Source of the DNA: an uncultured Acetatifactor sp.
Lineage (GTDB): Bacteria; Bacillota; Clostridia; Lachnospirales; Lachnospiraceae
Reading direction: 5' to 3'
Length of the DNA: 64,000 nt
NCBI GenBank assembly: GCA_934426825.1
Contig: CAKRYI010000010.1
Location: 18,344 to 82,343 of the forward strand
Each line of letters begins with the position of its first letter. The stretch's first letter is position 1. Made by a program: the position numbers and the translations under genes. Positions 54,784 to 63,793 of this stretch are shown here, piece by piece. Below the pieces are notes generated by a model that searched no databases, was not told the DNA's origin, and worked only from the letters and a program-made list of their open reading frames with translations.

Positions 54784-55815
54784 CTACTCTTTGAGCGCCT
54801 GTCTCTGGCGGGCAATCTCCGCCTCGTAATCCGCCAGCTTCGCTGCCCACTCTTTCTCAAGAACCTCCTCACCATGCCGGTCAGAAAGTCCGCAGTCCTC
54901 CTGCAAAATTTTGCCAAAGTACCGGGACAGCTTCTCCGCACCGGAAAGATTTAAGTGAAGTCCGGCATCGTAAGTGTCCTGACTATAATCTAATCCTATC
55001 TCATCGGTTACGTCAAGAAAATTATAATATTTTAAATTATGCTCCTTGGCATAATCCGCCATCTGCTCGTCCCACTGCTCGTACCAGTACGGATAAAGGC
55101 TGGGCGCCTTAATCAGCACCAGTTCCACGCCGTTTTCCTCGCACAGCTGCGTCATCTTGTCCAGATAGCGGTACGCATTCTCGCCAAACTGATAGTTGGA
55201 AAGCGGTCTGCCCTCCGGCACATTCTCTGCGGGCAGCACATCCACTCTCATGTAATATCCATTGGTGGTAACTTTGTCTTTTTTAAAGAAATACTTGAAA
55301 TCATCCGGTTCCAACTGGGTCAGGCGGCTGTGATACCTTAAAATCGGAAATACATATTCGATAAAGCTCTCGTCCTCCGTCATGGATGCAAAAATACTGT
55401 CCACCTTGGACCTCGACCATCTCATACCATCCAGAGTCATGCGGTTATAGCTTTCCTTCTGCGGCTCGTTAAATTCCATGGCGAGCACATTAAAAATCAT
55501 AACCTTCGGTTTTTCATACTTTAATGTCTCTTCCATCAGGTAATAGGACTGCCACGGAAGCTGTTCCGCGCTGCCACGGATATAACTGTTGATTCCGTAA
55601 TCCTCCCACAACACCGCCGGAGAAAAATTTTCATACACTTCACAGTCTCCGATAAAAATAACGTCATGGTCCTTATTCTCGCCGTAATACTCTTCTATCA
55701 TGCTGCCTTCCACAATACCCGTCATATATTTCGGCATGAGCAGCCGCTGCAGAGCCGCAAGCACTACTCCGATAAACAGGACGGTAACAAGACATTTGAT
55801 TACCTTTTTTTTCAT
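54784..55815 (-). CDS. SGNH/DltD-like membrane-anchored protein with Cys at the nucleophile position
   Basis: 343 residues. An N-terminal membrane anchor (CLVTVLFIGVVLAALQRLLM) is followed by an extracellular SGNH-like fold. Block I reads FIGDCEVYENFSP, with Cys58 where SGNH hydrolases and DltD have Ser. The C-terminal catalytic pair is visible as Asp283 and His287 (YDAGLHLN). In dlt-type systems this protein works outside the membrane with the MBOAT transferase; the same placement here suggests an acyl-transfer role, possibly through a thioester. It is 11 nt after the racemase gene. Confidence 0.8.
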   Translation of the reverse strand: MKKKVIKCLVTVLFIGVVLAALQRLLMPKYMTGIVEGSMIEEYYGENKDHDVIFIGDCEVYENFSPAVLWEDYGINSYIRGSAEQLPWQSYYLMEETLKYEKPKVMIFNVLAMEFNEPQKESYNRMTLDGMRWSRSKVDSIFASMTEDESFIEYVFPILRYHSRLTQLEPDDFKYFFKKDKVTTNGYYMRVDVLPAENVPEGRPLSNYQFGENAYRYLDKMTQLCEENGVELVLIKAPSLYPYWYEQWDEQMADYAKEHNLKYYNFLDVTDEIGLDYSQDTYDAGLHLNLSGAEKLSRYFGKILQEDCGLSDRHGEEVLEKEWAAKLADYEAEIARQRQALKE

Positions 55816-55826
55816 AAACCTTCCTC

Positions 55827-56552
55827 TTACACGGTATCCCGCGTTACTAATTCCTTATATTCCTCTTTTAATGTTCCGCAGGTTTCCACCGCACACTTTG
55901 CCATAAGCTGCATGGCGTCCAAATAACCGGCGCCGATAACTTCATTCTCATGGACAACCGATAACTCCGTGCATCCCAGAATAATGACCTCAGCCCCTGC
56001 CCTGTGCAGTTCCTCCGATACCGCATGGAATTTATCCATATCCACCGGACGGTTTGCCTTGACATTCTGATAAATAATGTGCATGACATCCTTCTGTCTT
56101 TCCTCCGAGGGAAGAACCAGTTTGCAGCCATGCTCCTCGAAAACCTTCTGAAACAGTCTGCTCTGTACGGTGCCGGACGTTGCCATCAGTCCCACACATT
56201 TGTAATTTCTCTCTTTTAAATAACTGCACATCTCGCCAATTACATCAATGATTTTCACCGGTATTGCTTCCGAAAGCCTCTCGTAAAAATAATTGGCAGT
56301 GACACAGGGAATGGCAATCAGTCCAACCCCCTGTTCTCCCAGCGTTTTTCCAATCCGAATCATCTCCGGTGCCGGATCCTCATCACTGATTCCGAGAATG
56401 TAATTGGTTCTGTCCGGTATCTGCGGACAGTTATAGATAATCATTTCAATATGTTCCTGGTCCACTGCAGCATCGGTCATTTCAATAACCATTTTCATAA
56501 ACAATGCTGTTGCCATGGGGCCAAGCCCTCCGATGACACCCAGTTTCTGCAT
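55827..56552 (-). CDS. aspartate/glutamate racemase family protein
   Basis: 241 residues from the ATG at 56552, with GGGAGG at 7 nt. The two catalytic Cys of the family are present: IPCVTANYFYE and LGCTELSV. The start MQKLGVIGGLGPMATALFM is the Asp racemase-like signature, as opposed to MurI. Such enzymes usually interconvert L- and D-aspartate or glutamate by proton transfer. Its place inside a dlt-like cluster suggests it supplies a D-amino acid; some family members have other substrates. Confidence 0.9.
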   Translation of the reverse strand: MQKLGVIGGLGPMATALFMKMVIEMTDAAVDQEHIEMIIYNCPQIPDRTNYILGISDEDPAPEMIRIGKTLGEQGVGLIAIPCVTANYFYERLSEAIPVKIIDVIGEMCSYLKERNYKCVGLMATSGTVQSRLFQKVFEEHGCKLVLPSEERQKDVMHIIYQNVKANRPVDMDKFHAVSEELHRAGAEVIILGCTELSVVHENEVIGAGYLDAMQLMAKCAVETCGTLKEEYKELVTRDTV

Positions 56553-56579
56553 TTTATTTCCTCCCGTGTCCTCTGACAC

Positions 56580-58388
56580 TTATGGTATCTCCGGGTACAG
56601 CGACCTGTCATAATTGTGCGTACCATTGTGTGCATCCGAATAAGCCATCAATTCCTCATCCGTCAGATAGAAGAATGTGGAACCGTCCGCTCTTCTGGTG
56701 GTATCAAAATGATGCCAGCCTTCTCCGATGTCTATCAGATTCCAATAGTGCATGGAATTTCCTACCCGAATCTTTTCAATATCCATATTGGTAATTCCGG
56801 CTCTCGTCAAAAGACATTTCGCCGTCATTGCATAAGTATAGCAGTCACCTTTTCGTTTGACAATGCCCTGATATGCACCGTGCACCCAGTCTGTTTTCGG
56901 TGCCCCGTCCGAATAGGCAATGTGGTCGTGGCACCACCAGTAAATGGTTTTTGCCTTCTCATACTGGCTCATGGAATCATCCAGTATCTTGGCAAGCAGC
57001 TTGTCCGCTTCCGCGTTAATGCTGTCCTCGTTCACGGTATCCTCCGTGACCGCTTTCACATGGAGAGTGGTTTCCACCGTGGTCTCATTTCCTGCACTGT
57101 CCACCGCGGAATAAGTAATGGGATAGTCTCCCGGCTTGCTGGTATCCACGTCCTCGCCAACATTCACAGAAAGCTCCACATTTTCATCAAAATTATCCGT
57201 TACCGTGATTCCCTTTTTATAAGAAACACTGGAACCGGCTGTAATTGTAATTTCCTTGACTCCGCTGATAACCGGAGGCTCATGGTCCACAACAATCTTT
57301 AAGGAAGCCTCTGCCTCCGTCACGTTGCCTCCTTCGTCCTCCACTTCAAGAACCACCTGCCTGCTTCCTTCCGCAGTCAAATCCGGCTCCTCTTTAAAAC
57401 GCACCGTGGTCTGCGTTGCATCCGTAATACTTTCTATGAAATCTTCCGGATCGACGGCATTGTCCATAAAAAGACTTACATTTTTGGTTGTAACCTGCGG
57501 TGCCACCGTATCGCGGACGTGCACAACAGTCGCATAATTTCTGCCGTAGACCCGGACAATCACGCCGTAGTCTCCCACCGTGTCAAACACGGTCTCTGCT
57601 GTAATGTCCGAAACGAAACAAGCGTCCCCGGTAAACAGTTCCTTCCATTTCAAAAATTCCGACACTTCCGGGCATTTGTCTCCCGCTTCCACTGTCAGCT
57701 CGTACTTCACGGCATTTCCGGTCACAAAAAGATAAGCGATAAGTGCCACAATCATTGCCGCCACCACAATGCTGCCTAGTGCGGGCAATACCTTGTTCTT
57801 TGCGTTCTTCTTTGCAGTCTTTTTCCTTTTGCCTTTTTTTCTTTTGTTTTGGAAATCGTCCCCGGATTCTTCTTCACTGTCCGTTTCCGGTGTTTCCGCA
57901 TACTCTGCCGGTTCCTCGTACTCTGCCGGTTCCTCGTACTCTGCCGGTTCCTCATATTCTACCGGCTCCTCGTACTCTTCCAGCTCTTCAAATTCTTCCT
58001 CTGAGTCATTGTTTGCGCCGTAGTCCGCAAAATTTTCGTAGGAAGTGCTTTCATCATAGGCGGAATGTCCGCTGTATGATTCATTTTCTCCGGTTTGGAC
58101 GTATTCAGCGCCAACACCGGCGGGTTCTACATACCCGGAACCTTCGTCATATCCGCCACCGTCCGCATACGCAACCGAATCCGCATTTTCTGCATATCCG
58201 CCGTCCACATACACGTCTGCTTCCCCGGTTTCCGCATACCCTGAACCGCCGTCATATCCGTTTTCATCCGCATACTCTACCGGTTCTTCGTCTTCCGCAT
58301 ACTCCGAATTTTCCACCAAATCAATGATTTCCAATTCTTCCTGTTTTAACTTGCTTCTGCTTTTTCTGGGTTTTCTCCTGCTTGCCAT
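56580..58388 (-). CDS. membrane-anchored transglutaminase-like protein with Ig-like domains
   Basis: 602 residues. The cytoplasmic N-terminus is acidic and repetitive (YAE/YAD phrases, then four EEPxEY units), followed by a basic patch and a single membrane helix (GSIVVAAMIVALIAYLF). Outside are Ig-like/DUF5011-type modules (DTVAPQVTTKNVSL; DHEPPVISGVKEITI; GDYPITYSAVDSAGN). The C-terminal transglutaminase-like core has the triad Cys516 (KGDCYTYA), His547 (SMHYWNLI) and Asp562 (HHFDTTR). These proteins may act as cysteine peptidases or crosslinkers on the cell surface. Between asnB-like and racemase genes. Confidence 0.88.
   Translation of the reverse strand: MASRRKPRKSRSKLKQEELEIIDLVENSEYAEDEEPVEYADENGYDGGSGYAETGEADVYVDGGYAENADSVAYADGGGYDEGSGYVEPAGVGAEYVQTGENESYSGHSAYDESTSYENFADYGANNDSEEEFEELEEYEEPVEYEEPAEYEEPAEYEEPAEYAETPETDSEEESGDDFQNKRKKGKRKKTAKKNAKNKVLPALGSIVVAAMIVALIAYLFVTGNAVKYELTVEAGDKCPEVSEFLKWKELFTGDACFVSDITAETVFDTVGDYGVIVRVYGRNYATVVHVRDTVAPQVTTKNVSLFMDNAVDPEDFIESITDATQTTVRFKEEPDLTAEGSRQVVLEVEDEGGNVTEAEASLKIVVDHEPPVISGVKEITITAGSSVSYKKGITVTDNFDENVELSVNVGEDVDTSKPGDYPITYSAVDSAGNETTVETTLHVKAVTEDTVNEDSINAEADKLLAKILDDSMSQYEKAKTIYWWCHDHIAYSDGAPKTDWVHGAYQGIVKRKGDCYTYAMTAKCLLTRAGITNMDIEKIRVGNSMHYWNLIDIGEGWHHFDTTRRADGSTFFYLTDEELMAYSDAHNGTHNYDRSLYPEIP
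57901..57972. repeat. Four tandem 18-bp repeats inside the transglutaminase-like gene
   Basis: Unit tactctgccggttcctcg, four copies, the last two with a few changes. It encodes the EEPAEY repeats. The first two copies are identical, which points to recent slippage and likely length variation between strains. Confidence 0.9.
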
Positions 58389-58450
58389 TTTCCGTCCCTC
58401 TTTTATGATACTTAGAATGATTTTCCCTTAATTGAACGTTTTTGCAGCAA

Positions 58451-60289
58451 TTATAATGTCAGAGAATACTGTTCGCACAACATGGTAACTGTCATTACAA
58501 TCAACAGATAATCAATCTCATAAGCACCCATCAATTTGAAATCATCCTGACTGTACACCTTTTTCAGATGATTTACATAGTCCGCATCAAAAATGCCGTA
58601 TTTTCTTATCAGCGATTCCTCCAGATACGGAATCTTTGCCGCTTCCTTAATCATGGAGGACATACCCGGCGCCTGGAACGGGAACTTCTTCCGCTTTACA
58701 ATTTCGTCCGGCACAATGCCCTCTGCCGCTTTTTTCAAAATGTACTTTTCTTTCACACCATGCAGCTTGTATTTATCCGGTATGGTCGTGACAAAGGAAA
58801 TCAGTTCCTTATCCAAAAACGGATGACGTCCCTCCACGGAATGAGAGAAGAACATTCTGTCTCCGTGCTCGCCGAGCAGATGGTCGGACAAACGCAATTT
58901 ATAATCAATGTAAGAACGTCTCTTCTGACTGCTCAGTCCCTTTACCCTGTCCACATTAATCGGACTGGTGGCAAAAGCGGAAAACTTGTCAATCTCTCCC
59001 CTTACATTGCTGCTGTATACCTGAGAATGGATTTTCCGGATTTCCGGGTGATTTCTCTCATAACGGAAATAAGGGTCGCCCCACAATCTCTCATTGACCT
59101 CACACTCTTCCGGAGTCATTTTACCTTTCTGCATCTCTCTGAAAAGGTCAACCATGTAACCTACATAGCCGCAGAAAAATTCATCCGAGCCCTGTCCCGT
59201 CAGTACCGCCTTTGCGGGGGAGGTGCTTACCAGTCCGGACAAAAGATAAGCCGCCACATCATAGCTTTCCTTCACTGCCGCCTCCGCATGGTAAATGACA
59301 TTGCCAAGGTTCTCCCAGATTTCCTTCTCCGTAACCTTGGTGCTGTAATGCTCTGATTTGACACAATCGCGCACAATTTTCTGGAACCGGCTTTCGTCCA
59401 ACTCTCCCTCGCCAATTTCCGCCGAGAAAGAATAATAACTGTTCAAAAGGTATTTGCCGATATAGCAAGCCACCACAGAACTGTCCAGTCCGCCGGAAAT
59501 ATAAAAACCGATGGGCACGTCCGCAATCAGCCGTCTGGAAATCGCCTTTTTCAAAAGTTCACGAAGCCTTTCCACATAATAAGCCTCGCCCTTGTCCTCT
59601 TCCTCTATGGGATAAATCAAATCCCAATATTCAATATCCTTTATCTCCTGCTCCGGGAAAATCCGGAGCATATGACCTGCCCTCAAAGAATAAATTCCGT
59701 CAAAAAATGTCACGGGGGACACAATACCCGGATAGTTCATCAACTGGTCGACCGCTTTCAGATTTAACTTGCGGTCAATTCCCGGATATTCCAAAATTGC
59801 CTTGATTTCCGACGCAAAAATCACTCTGCCGTCAGCCACCGTATAGAATAAAGGACAGATTCCAATCTGGTCTCTCACCAGTAAAAGCTGCTTCGTTTTT
59901 TCATCATAAAGTGCAATGGCAAACTGACCGTTTAACTGTTTGGGAAAATCCAGTCCGCACTCCTCGTACAGATGCAGAATAACCTCCACATCCGTCTTTG
60001 TGCAGAATACATGACCCTTGGCAATCAATTCATCTTTTAATTCCTGATAATTATAGATTTCCCCGTTACAAATCATGGTTACGGTCTTATCTTCATTCTG
60101 GATGGGCTGCATTCCGCCCTGTAAATCCAGAAAGCTCAGTCGGTTGAACCCAAGCGCTGCCTGCTCCAAAACCATGCTCTGGCTGCCGTCAGGCCCACGG
60201 TGCTTAATGGCAAGAAGCATTGCATCCACAATCTTCTTGTCTATCCTCTGCCCATTTTTATGGTTATAAATTCCACATATTCCACACAT
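58451..60289 (-). CDS. asnB: glutamine-dependent asparagine synthetase-like amidotransferase
   Basis: 612 residues. Cys2 starts the Ntn glutaminase domain (MCGICGIYNH, then NGEIYNY, RDQIGICPLFY). The synthetase domain has the PP-loop SGGLDSS (265-271) and later SVEGRHPFLDKEL. AsnB makes asparagine from aspartate with ATP and glutamine; related proteins amidate other carboxylates on surface sugars and antibiotics. Position between the MBOAT and the transglutaminase-like gene makes a specialised amidation possible. Housekeeping AsnB cannot be excluded. Confidence 0.9.
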   Translation of the reverse strand: MCGICGIYNHKNGQRIDKKIVDAMLLAIKHRGPDGSQSMVLEQAALGFNRLSFLDLQGGMQPIQNEDKTVTMICNGEIYNYQELKDELIAKGHVFCTKTDVEVILHLYEECGLDFPKQLNGQFAIALYDEKTKQLLLVRDQIGICPLFYTVADGRVIFASEIKAILEYPGIDRKLNLKAVDQLMNYPGIVSPVTFFDGIYSLRAGHMLRIFPEQEIKDIEYWDLIYPIEEEDKGEAYYVERLRELLKKAISRRLIADVPIGFYISGGLDSSVVACYIGKYLLNSYYSFSAEIGEGELDESRFQKIVRDCVKSEHYSTKVTEKEIWENLGNVIYHAEAAVKESYDVAAYLLSGLVSTSPAKAVLTGQGSDEFFCGYVGYMVDLFREMQKGKMTPEECEVNERLWGDPYFRYERNHPEIRKIHSQVYSSNVRGEIDKFSAFATSPINVDRVKGLSSQKRRSYIDYKLRLSDHLLGEHGDRMFFSHSVEGRHPFLDKELISFVTTIPDKYKLHGVKEKYILKKAAEGIVPDEIVKRKKFPFQAPGMSSMIKEAAKIPYLEESLIRKYGIFDADYVNHLKKVYSQDDFKLMGAYEIDYLLIVMTVTMLCEQYSLTL

Positions 60290-60311
60290 TTCGGTTCACC
60301 TTTTCCTAACT

Positions 60312-61904
60312 TTAAAATCTGTTGTAAATAAACTGGCTGGCATCGTATCCAATGCCGTAAGCGCCAAGCAGTAACACCAGTAAAAATAATCCAAACCATA
60401 CGCACACGCGCACGGGATACGCCTTCAATGCGATTCTGTCACGGACACTGTCTTTTCTCTGCAAAAGACTCACTGTAAGCAGAATCACAACACCCGCTGC
60501 CAGTATACCGTAATCCACAGCGCTCAGTCCGATATTCAGTAAGGAACCGTCCCACAGCACGCTCCAGTTTCTTGCCGTAAACACGGACGCAATCATCTGA
60601 AAAGTTGTCGACACCTTTTCAAAGCAGTCAAACAAGTTCAAAATGCAAATCAGTGCAAACGTTCTTGACACCTGAAACAGTTTATATCCCCACTTGTTGG
60701 AAAATCCGAACCGGTTATGGAACTTTTCATAGAGCGGTTCAAATTCCTCCGAAACCATCAGCACCAGCCAGTTTGCCAGTCCCCACACGACAAAATTCCA
60801 GCTTGCTCCATGCCAGATGCCGGTTGCAAGCCAGACAATAAAGGAAGAAATATAAACCGGCAGCCGCTTTCCGACACGCTCTCCGAAATGTGCTCTGGAA
60901 AACTTGGAAAACTTCTGCATCGGTTTGCAGATGGAAACCGGATAAAAAACATAATCCCTGAACCATGCACACATGGAAATATGCCATCTTCTCCAATATT
61001 CCTTCAAAGATTTGGAAAAATACGGTCTGTTAAAGTTCTCCTGCACGGTGATTCCCATGGTCTGTGCAATTCCGATGGTGATGTCAATGCCTCCGGTAAA
61101 GTCCGCATAGAGCTCTAACGTGTAAAAGAGCATTCCCACAAAAGCATAGGCGCCGTTGTACGTCTGCGGCTCATTGATAATACAACTGACTCCCGCCAGA
61201 ATCCGGTCAGCTATCACCATCTTTTTAAAATATCCCCACAGCATACGCTGGAGACCGTAAGAAACCGTCTTGGAATCAAATTTGTGCTGCTCAAAAAGAC
61301 TTGGGGATAAATCGCCGTAGCGGCTTATGGGTCCCTGAATCAATAACGGAAAGAACGATACAAACAGGGCAAAACGGAAAATATTTTTCTCCGCCGTTAT
61401 CGTTCCCCGATAGACATCCAGCAAATAACTGATTGCCTGAAAGGTATAAAAAGAAATTCCAAGCGGCAATGCCAGCGCAACAAAGGAAAGATGCCCTGTC
61501 TGTCCAAAGGCATCCATAATTCCGTTGACATTCTGTATGAAAAAGTTGGTGTATTTCAGCACTGCCAGAATTCCAAGGTTGACAAGCAGACAGAGAAGCA
61601 GAAAGCGGAATCGCACCTTATGGCATTTATCCTTGTAAGCCTTCTTTTCCTCTTTGCTCAACTCTGCCTTATGCTCCTTAATATATAAGGTCTGTGCCGC
61701 CTGATTCTGCTCTATGATTCGCGCTGCCGCGTATATTGTCACCGTCGTGGCGAGTATGTAAATCAGATACTTGGGTCCGGCGGCAAAATAAAAGGCATAG
61801 CTAGCCACTAAAAGGAGCTGCCATTGCCATTTTTTTGGTACAATATAATAGAGCAAAAACAGTGCTATGATAAATCCTAAAAATTCATATGAAGTAAAGA
61901 ACAT
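60312..61904 (-). CDS. MBOAT-family O-acyltransferase (DltB/AlgI-like)
   Basis: 530 residues with about ten or more membrane segments. Family marks: LPLGISFYTFQAISYLLDVYRG (in parts), FFPLLIQGPISRY, ADFTGGIDITIG, NFNRPYFSKSLKEYWRRWHISM and the active-site His365 in GIWHGASW. In dlt systems the MBOAT moves the activated amino acid from the carrier protein across the membrane; in AlgI-type systems it moves acetyl groups. With the adjacent carrier and adenylation genes, the dlt-like role is more likely. 35 nt after the carrier gene. Confidence 0.92.
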   Translation of the reverse strand: MFFTSYEFLGFIIALFLLYYIVPKKWQWQLLLVASYAFYFAAGPKYLIYILATTVTIYAAARIIEQNQAAQTLYIKEHKAELSKEEKKAYKDKCHKVRFRFLLLCLLVNLGILAVLKYTNFFIQNVNGIMDAFGQTGHLSFVALALPLGISFYTFQAISYLLDVYRGTITAEKNIFRFALFVSFFPLLIQGPISRYGDLSPSLFEQHKFDSKTVSYGLQRMLWGYFKKMVIADRILAGVSCIINEPQTYNGAYAFVGMLFYTLELYADFTGGIDITIGIAQTMGITVQENFNRPYFSKSLKEYWRRWHISMCAWFRDYVFYPVSICKPMQKFSKFSRAHFGERVGKRLPVYISSFIVWLATGIWHGASWNFVVWGLANWLVLMVSEEFEPLYEKFHNRFGFSNKWGYKLFQVSRTFALICILNLFDCFEKVSTTFQMIASVFTARNWSVLWDGSLLNIGLSAVDYGILAAGVVILLTVSLLQRKDSVRDRIALKAYPVRVCVWFGLFLLVLLLGAYGIGYDASQFIYNRF

Positions 61905-61938
61905 CGTCTGTCCCCTTGCCAGTTATTGTATAATCTGC

Positions 61939-62172
61939 TTACTCATCTTCCTCTTCGATTTCCTGAATCAAAGCATACAGAGCCTTGGCAGAGTTAAAGT
62001 TCTCAGGAATAATTCTTTTTGCATCAATGGTTACATCAAACACTTCCTGAATCTCTGAAATCAAAGTAACAATGTCAAAGGAATCCAGAATCACATTGTC
62101 AATCAGATGCTCCTCTGTTTCAAAATCCACCTCCGGGTGAAGTCCGCTTAAAATCTCCAATAATTCTTCCAT
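61939..62172 (-). CDS. acyl/peptidyl carrier protein (DltC-like)
   Basis: 77 residues, acidic and helical. The phosphopantetheine attachment site is Ser31 in ILDSFDIVTLI. Size and charge match DltC-type D-alanyl carrier proteins and other free-standing carriers. Placed between the adenylation enzyme and the MBOAT, it presumably carries the activated amino acid. Requires a phosphopantetheinyl transferase, not seen in this window. Confidence 0.9.
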   Translation of the reverse strand: MEELLEILSGLHPEVDFETEEHLIDNVILDSFDIVTLISEIQEVFDVTIDAKRIIPENFNSAKALYALIQEIEEEDE

Positions 62173-62281
62173 TTCTAAATCCTCTCTCTCATTCTTTTTT
62201 ATAATTTACTGTATACAGATGCGCTTTCAGCCGGGTTTCTTCCGCCGGTTTTTTGCTTTCTGTATGCCTTGTTTACACTGC

Positions 62282-63793
62282 TTAAATGCCCTGCATTTTC
62301 TTTAATGTTACTCTGTCAATCTTTCCGTTGGCGGTAAACGGCATACTCTCCAACCGCACCGTCTTGTTGGGCAGCATATACCGGGGCAATCTCGATTTCA
62401 TAGCCAGTATGACATCCTTCTCCGGTGCATCACCCACATAATATAACACAATCTTACTCTTTTGTGTATCGTAGATACATGCGGAAAGTTTAATTCCGTC
62501 AAGCATATTGACATTGACCTCAATCTCGCCAAGCTCAATCCGGTGTCCCATATGTTTAATCTGAAAATCCTTGCGGGACACAAAGCAGAGTTCTCCGGCT
62601 TCGTTGTACCGTCCAATGTCTCCGGTCTTGTAAATCAGTTCCGGATAGCAGGTGTTGGTCGGATTCTGCACAAACACCTCGCTTGTGCGGACAGGGTCAT
62701 TGTAATATCCCAAAGTCAGTGATGTTGCCCTGACACAGATTTCGCCCTGCTCGCCGTCTTTTACCGGCTTGCCGTCCTCGGACAAAAGCATAATTTCACG
62801 GTTGGGGAAAGCATGTCCGATAGGAATCACTTCTCCATCCTCAAACTCTCTCTCCACTCTGTAGTAGCAGCACATTCCCGTGGTTTCCGTGGGCCCGTAT
62901 AAATTGGTAAAGGTTGCGTTAGGAAGCGCCTCTTTCCACTTTTTGAACTGCTTGATAGGGAAAACCTCACTTCCGAATGCCACGGTATGCAGGTATTCCG
63001 GTTTGACAGAATCAAAGGTTCCGAAGGAGCTAATCATGGTAAGTGCGGAAACAACCCAGCATATCGTATTGATTTTATGCTCATTCAGGTATTCCACCAG
63101 CTTGGTCGGGAAAGAGAAACAACTCTTCGGAACCAGATAGGTGGTTGCCCCGAATTTCAAAGTAGGATACAGTTCCTTCAGGCAGGCATCAAAGTAAAGC
63201 GGTGACTGATTTCCGAAAACCGTGTCCTCATTAAAGGAAAGAATTTCGGACAACTGCTCAATATAATCAATAACCGAACGGTGGCACGCCGCAACTCCCT
63301 TAGGGATTCCGGTAGAACCGGACGTAAATACAATATAAATAGGGTCAATATCGATTGCTTTCTTATAAATAATGTCCAGCTTGGTCTCATCAATTTCAGC
63401 TTTGACCACATCATCATACAGGACAATCTCGCCGTCTCCCACTTCAAAGGTTTTGGCAATCTCCGCTGTCGTTTCATCGCAGATAATGAGCGGCGACTGT
63501 ACATTGTTCAAAATCAACTGGATTCTTCCGCTGGGCATCTCCTCATCAATGGGCACATAGAAATCCCCACCCGCAACAATTCCGAAAAATGCCGTAATCT
63601 CATAAGGAGATTTCTTCATGAACACGACAACCGGTTTCTTGTAAATATTCTTTTCTGCCAGAAAGCTGCCGATTCTGCGGCATCTGTCATAGACTTCCTG
63701 AAAGGTGAGGGAAACGGTGCCGTCAGAATAAGCTACTTTATCCGGCTTCTGCCCCACAATGTTGTATAAATAATTCAGCACATTATTTTGCAT
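62282..63793 (-). CDS. amino acid adenylation enzyme (DltA-like)
   Basis: 503 residues from the ATG at 63793 (MQNNVLNYLYNIVG) with GGAG at 6-7 nt; the longer frame is leader. ANL-family motifs: FTSGSTGIPKG (156-166), LYGPTET (298-304), IYKTGDIGRY, and the C-terminal NGKIDR Lys. The pocket begins YFDACLKELYPTL: Asp202 is the amino-group anchor, and Lys206 lies where Gramicidin synthetase has Trp239. The CGE motif typical of D-Ala-specific DltA is replaced by FGSE. So it loads an amino acid on the carrier, but probably not D-alanine. Confidence 0.85.
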   Translation of the reverse strand: MQNNVLNYLYNIVGQKPDKVAYSDGTVSLTFQEVYDRCRRIGSFLAEKNIYKKPVVVFMKKSPYEITAFFGIVAGGDFYVPIDEEMPSGRIQLILNNVQSPLIICDETTAEIAKTFEVGDGEIVLYDDVVKAEIDETKLDIIYKKAIDIDPIYIVFTSGSTGIPKGVAACHRSVIDYIEQLSEILSFNEDTVFGNQSPLYFDACLKELYPTLKFGATTYLVPKSCFSFPTKLVEYLNEHKINTICWVVSALTMISSFGTFDSVKPEYLHTVAFGSEVFPIKQFKKWKEALPNATFTNLYGPTETTGMCCYYRVEREFEDGEVIPIGHAFPNREIMLLSEDGKPVKDGEQGEICVRATSLTLGYYNDPVRTSEVFVQNPTNTCYPELIYKTGDIGRYNEAGELCFVSRKDFQIKHMGHRIELGEIEVNVNMLDGIKLSACIYDTQKSKIVLYYVGDAPEKDVILAMKSRLPRYMLPNKTVRLESMPFTANGKIDRVTLKKMQGI

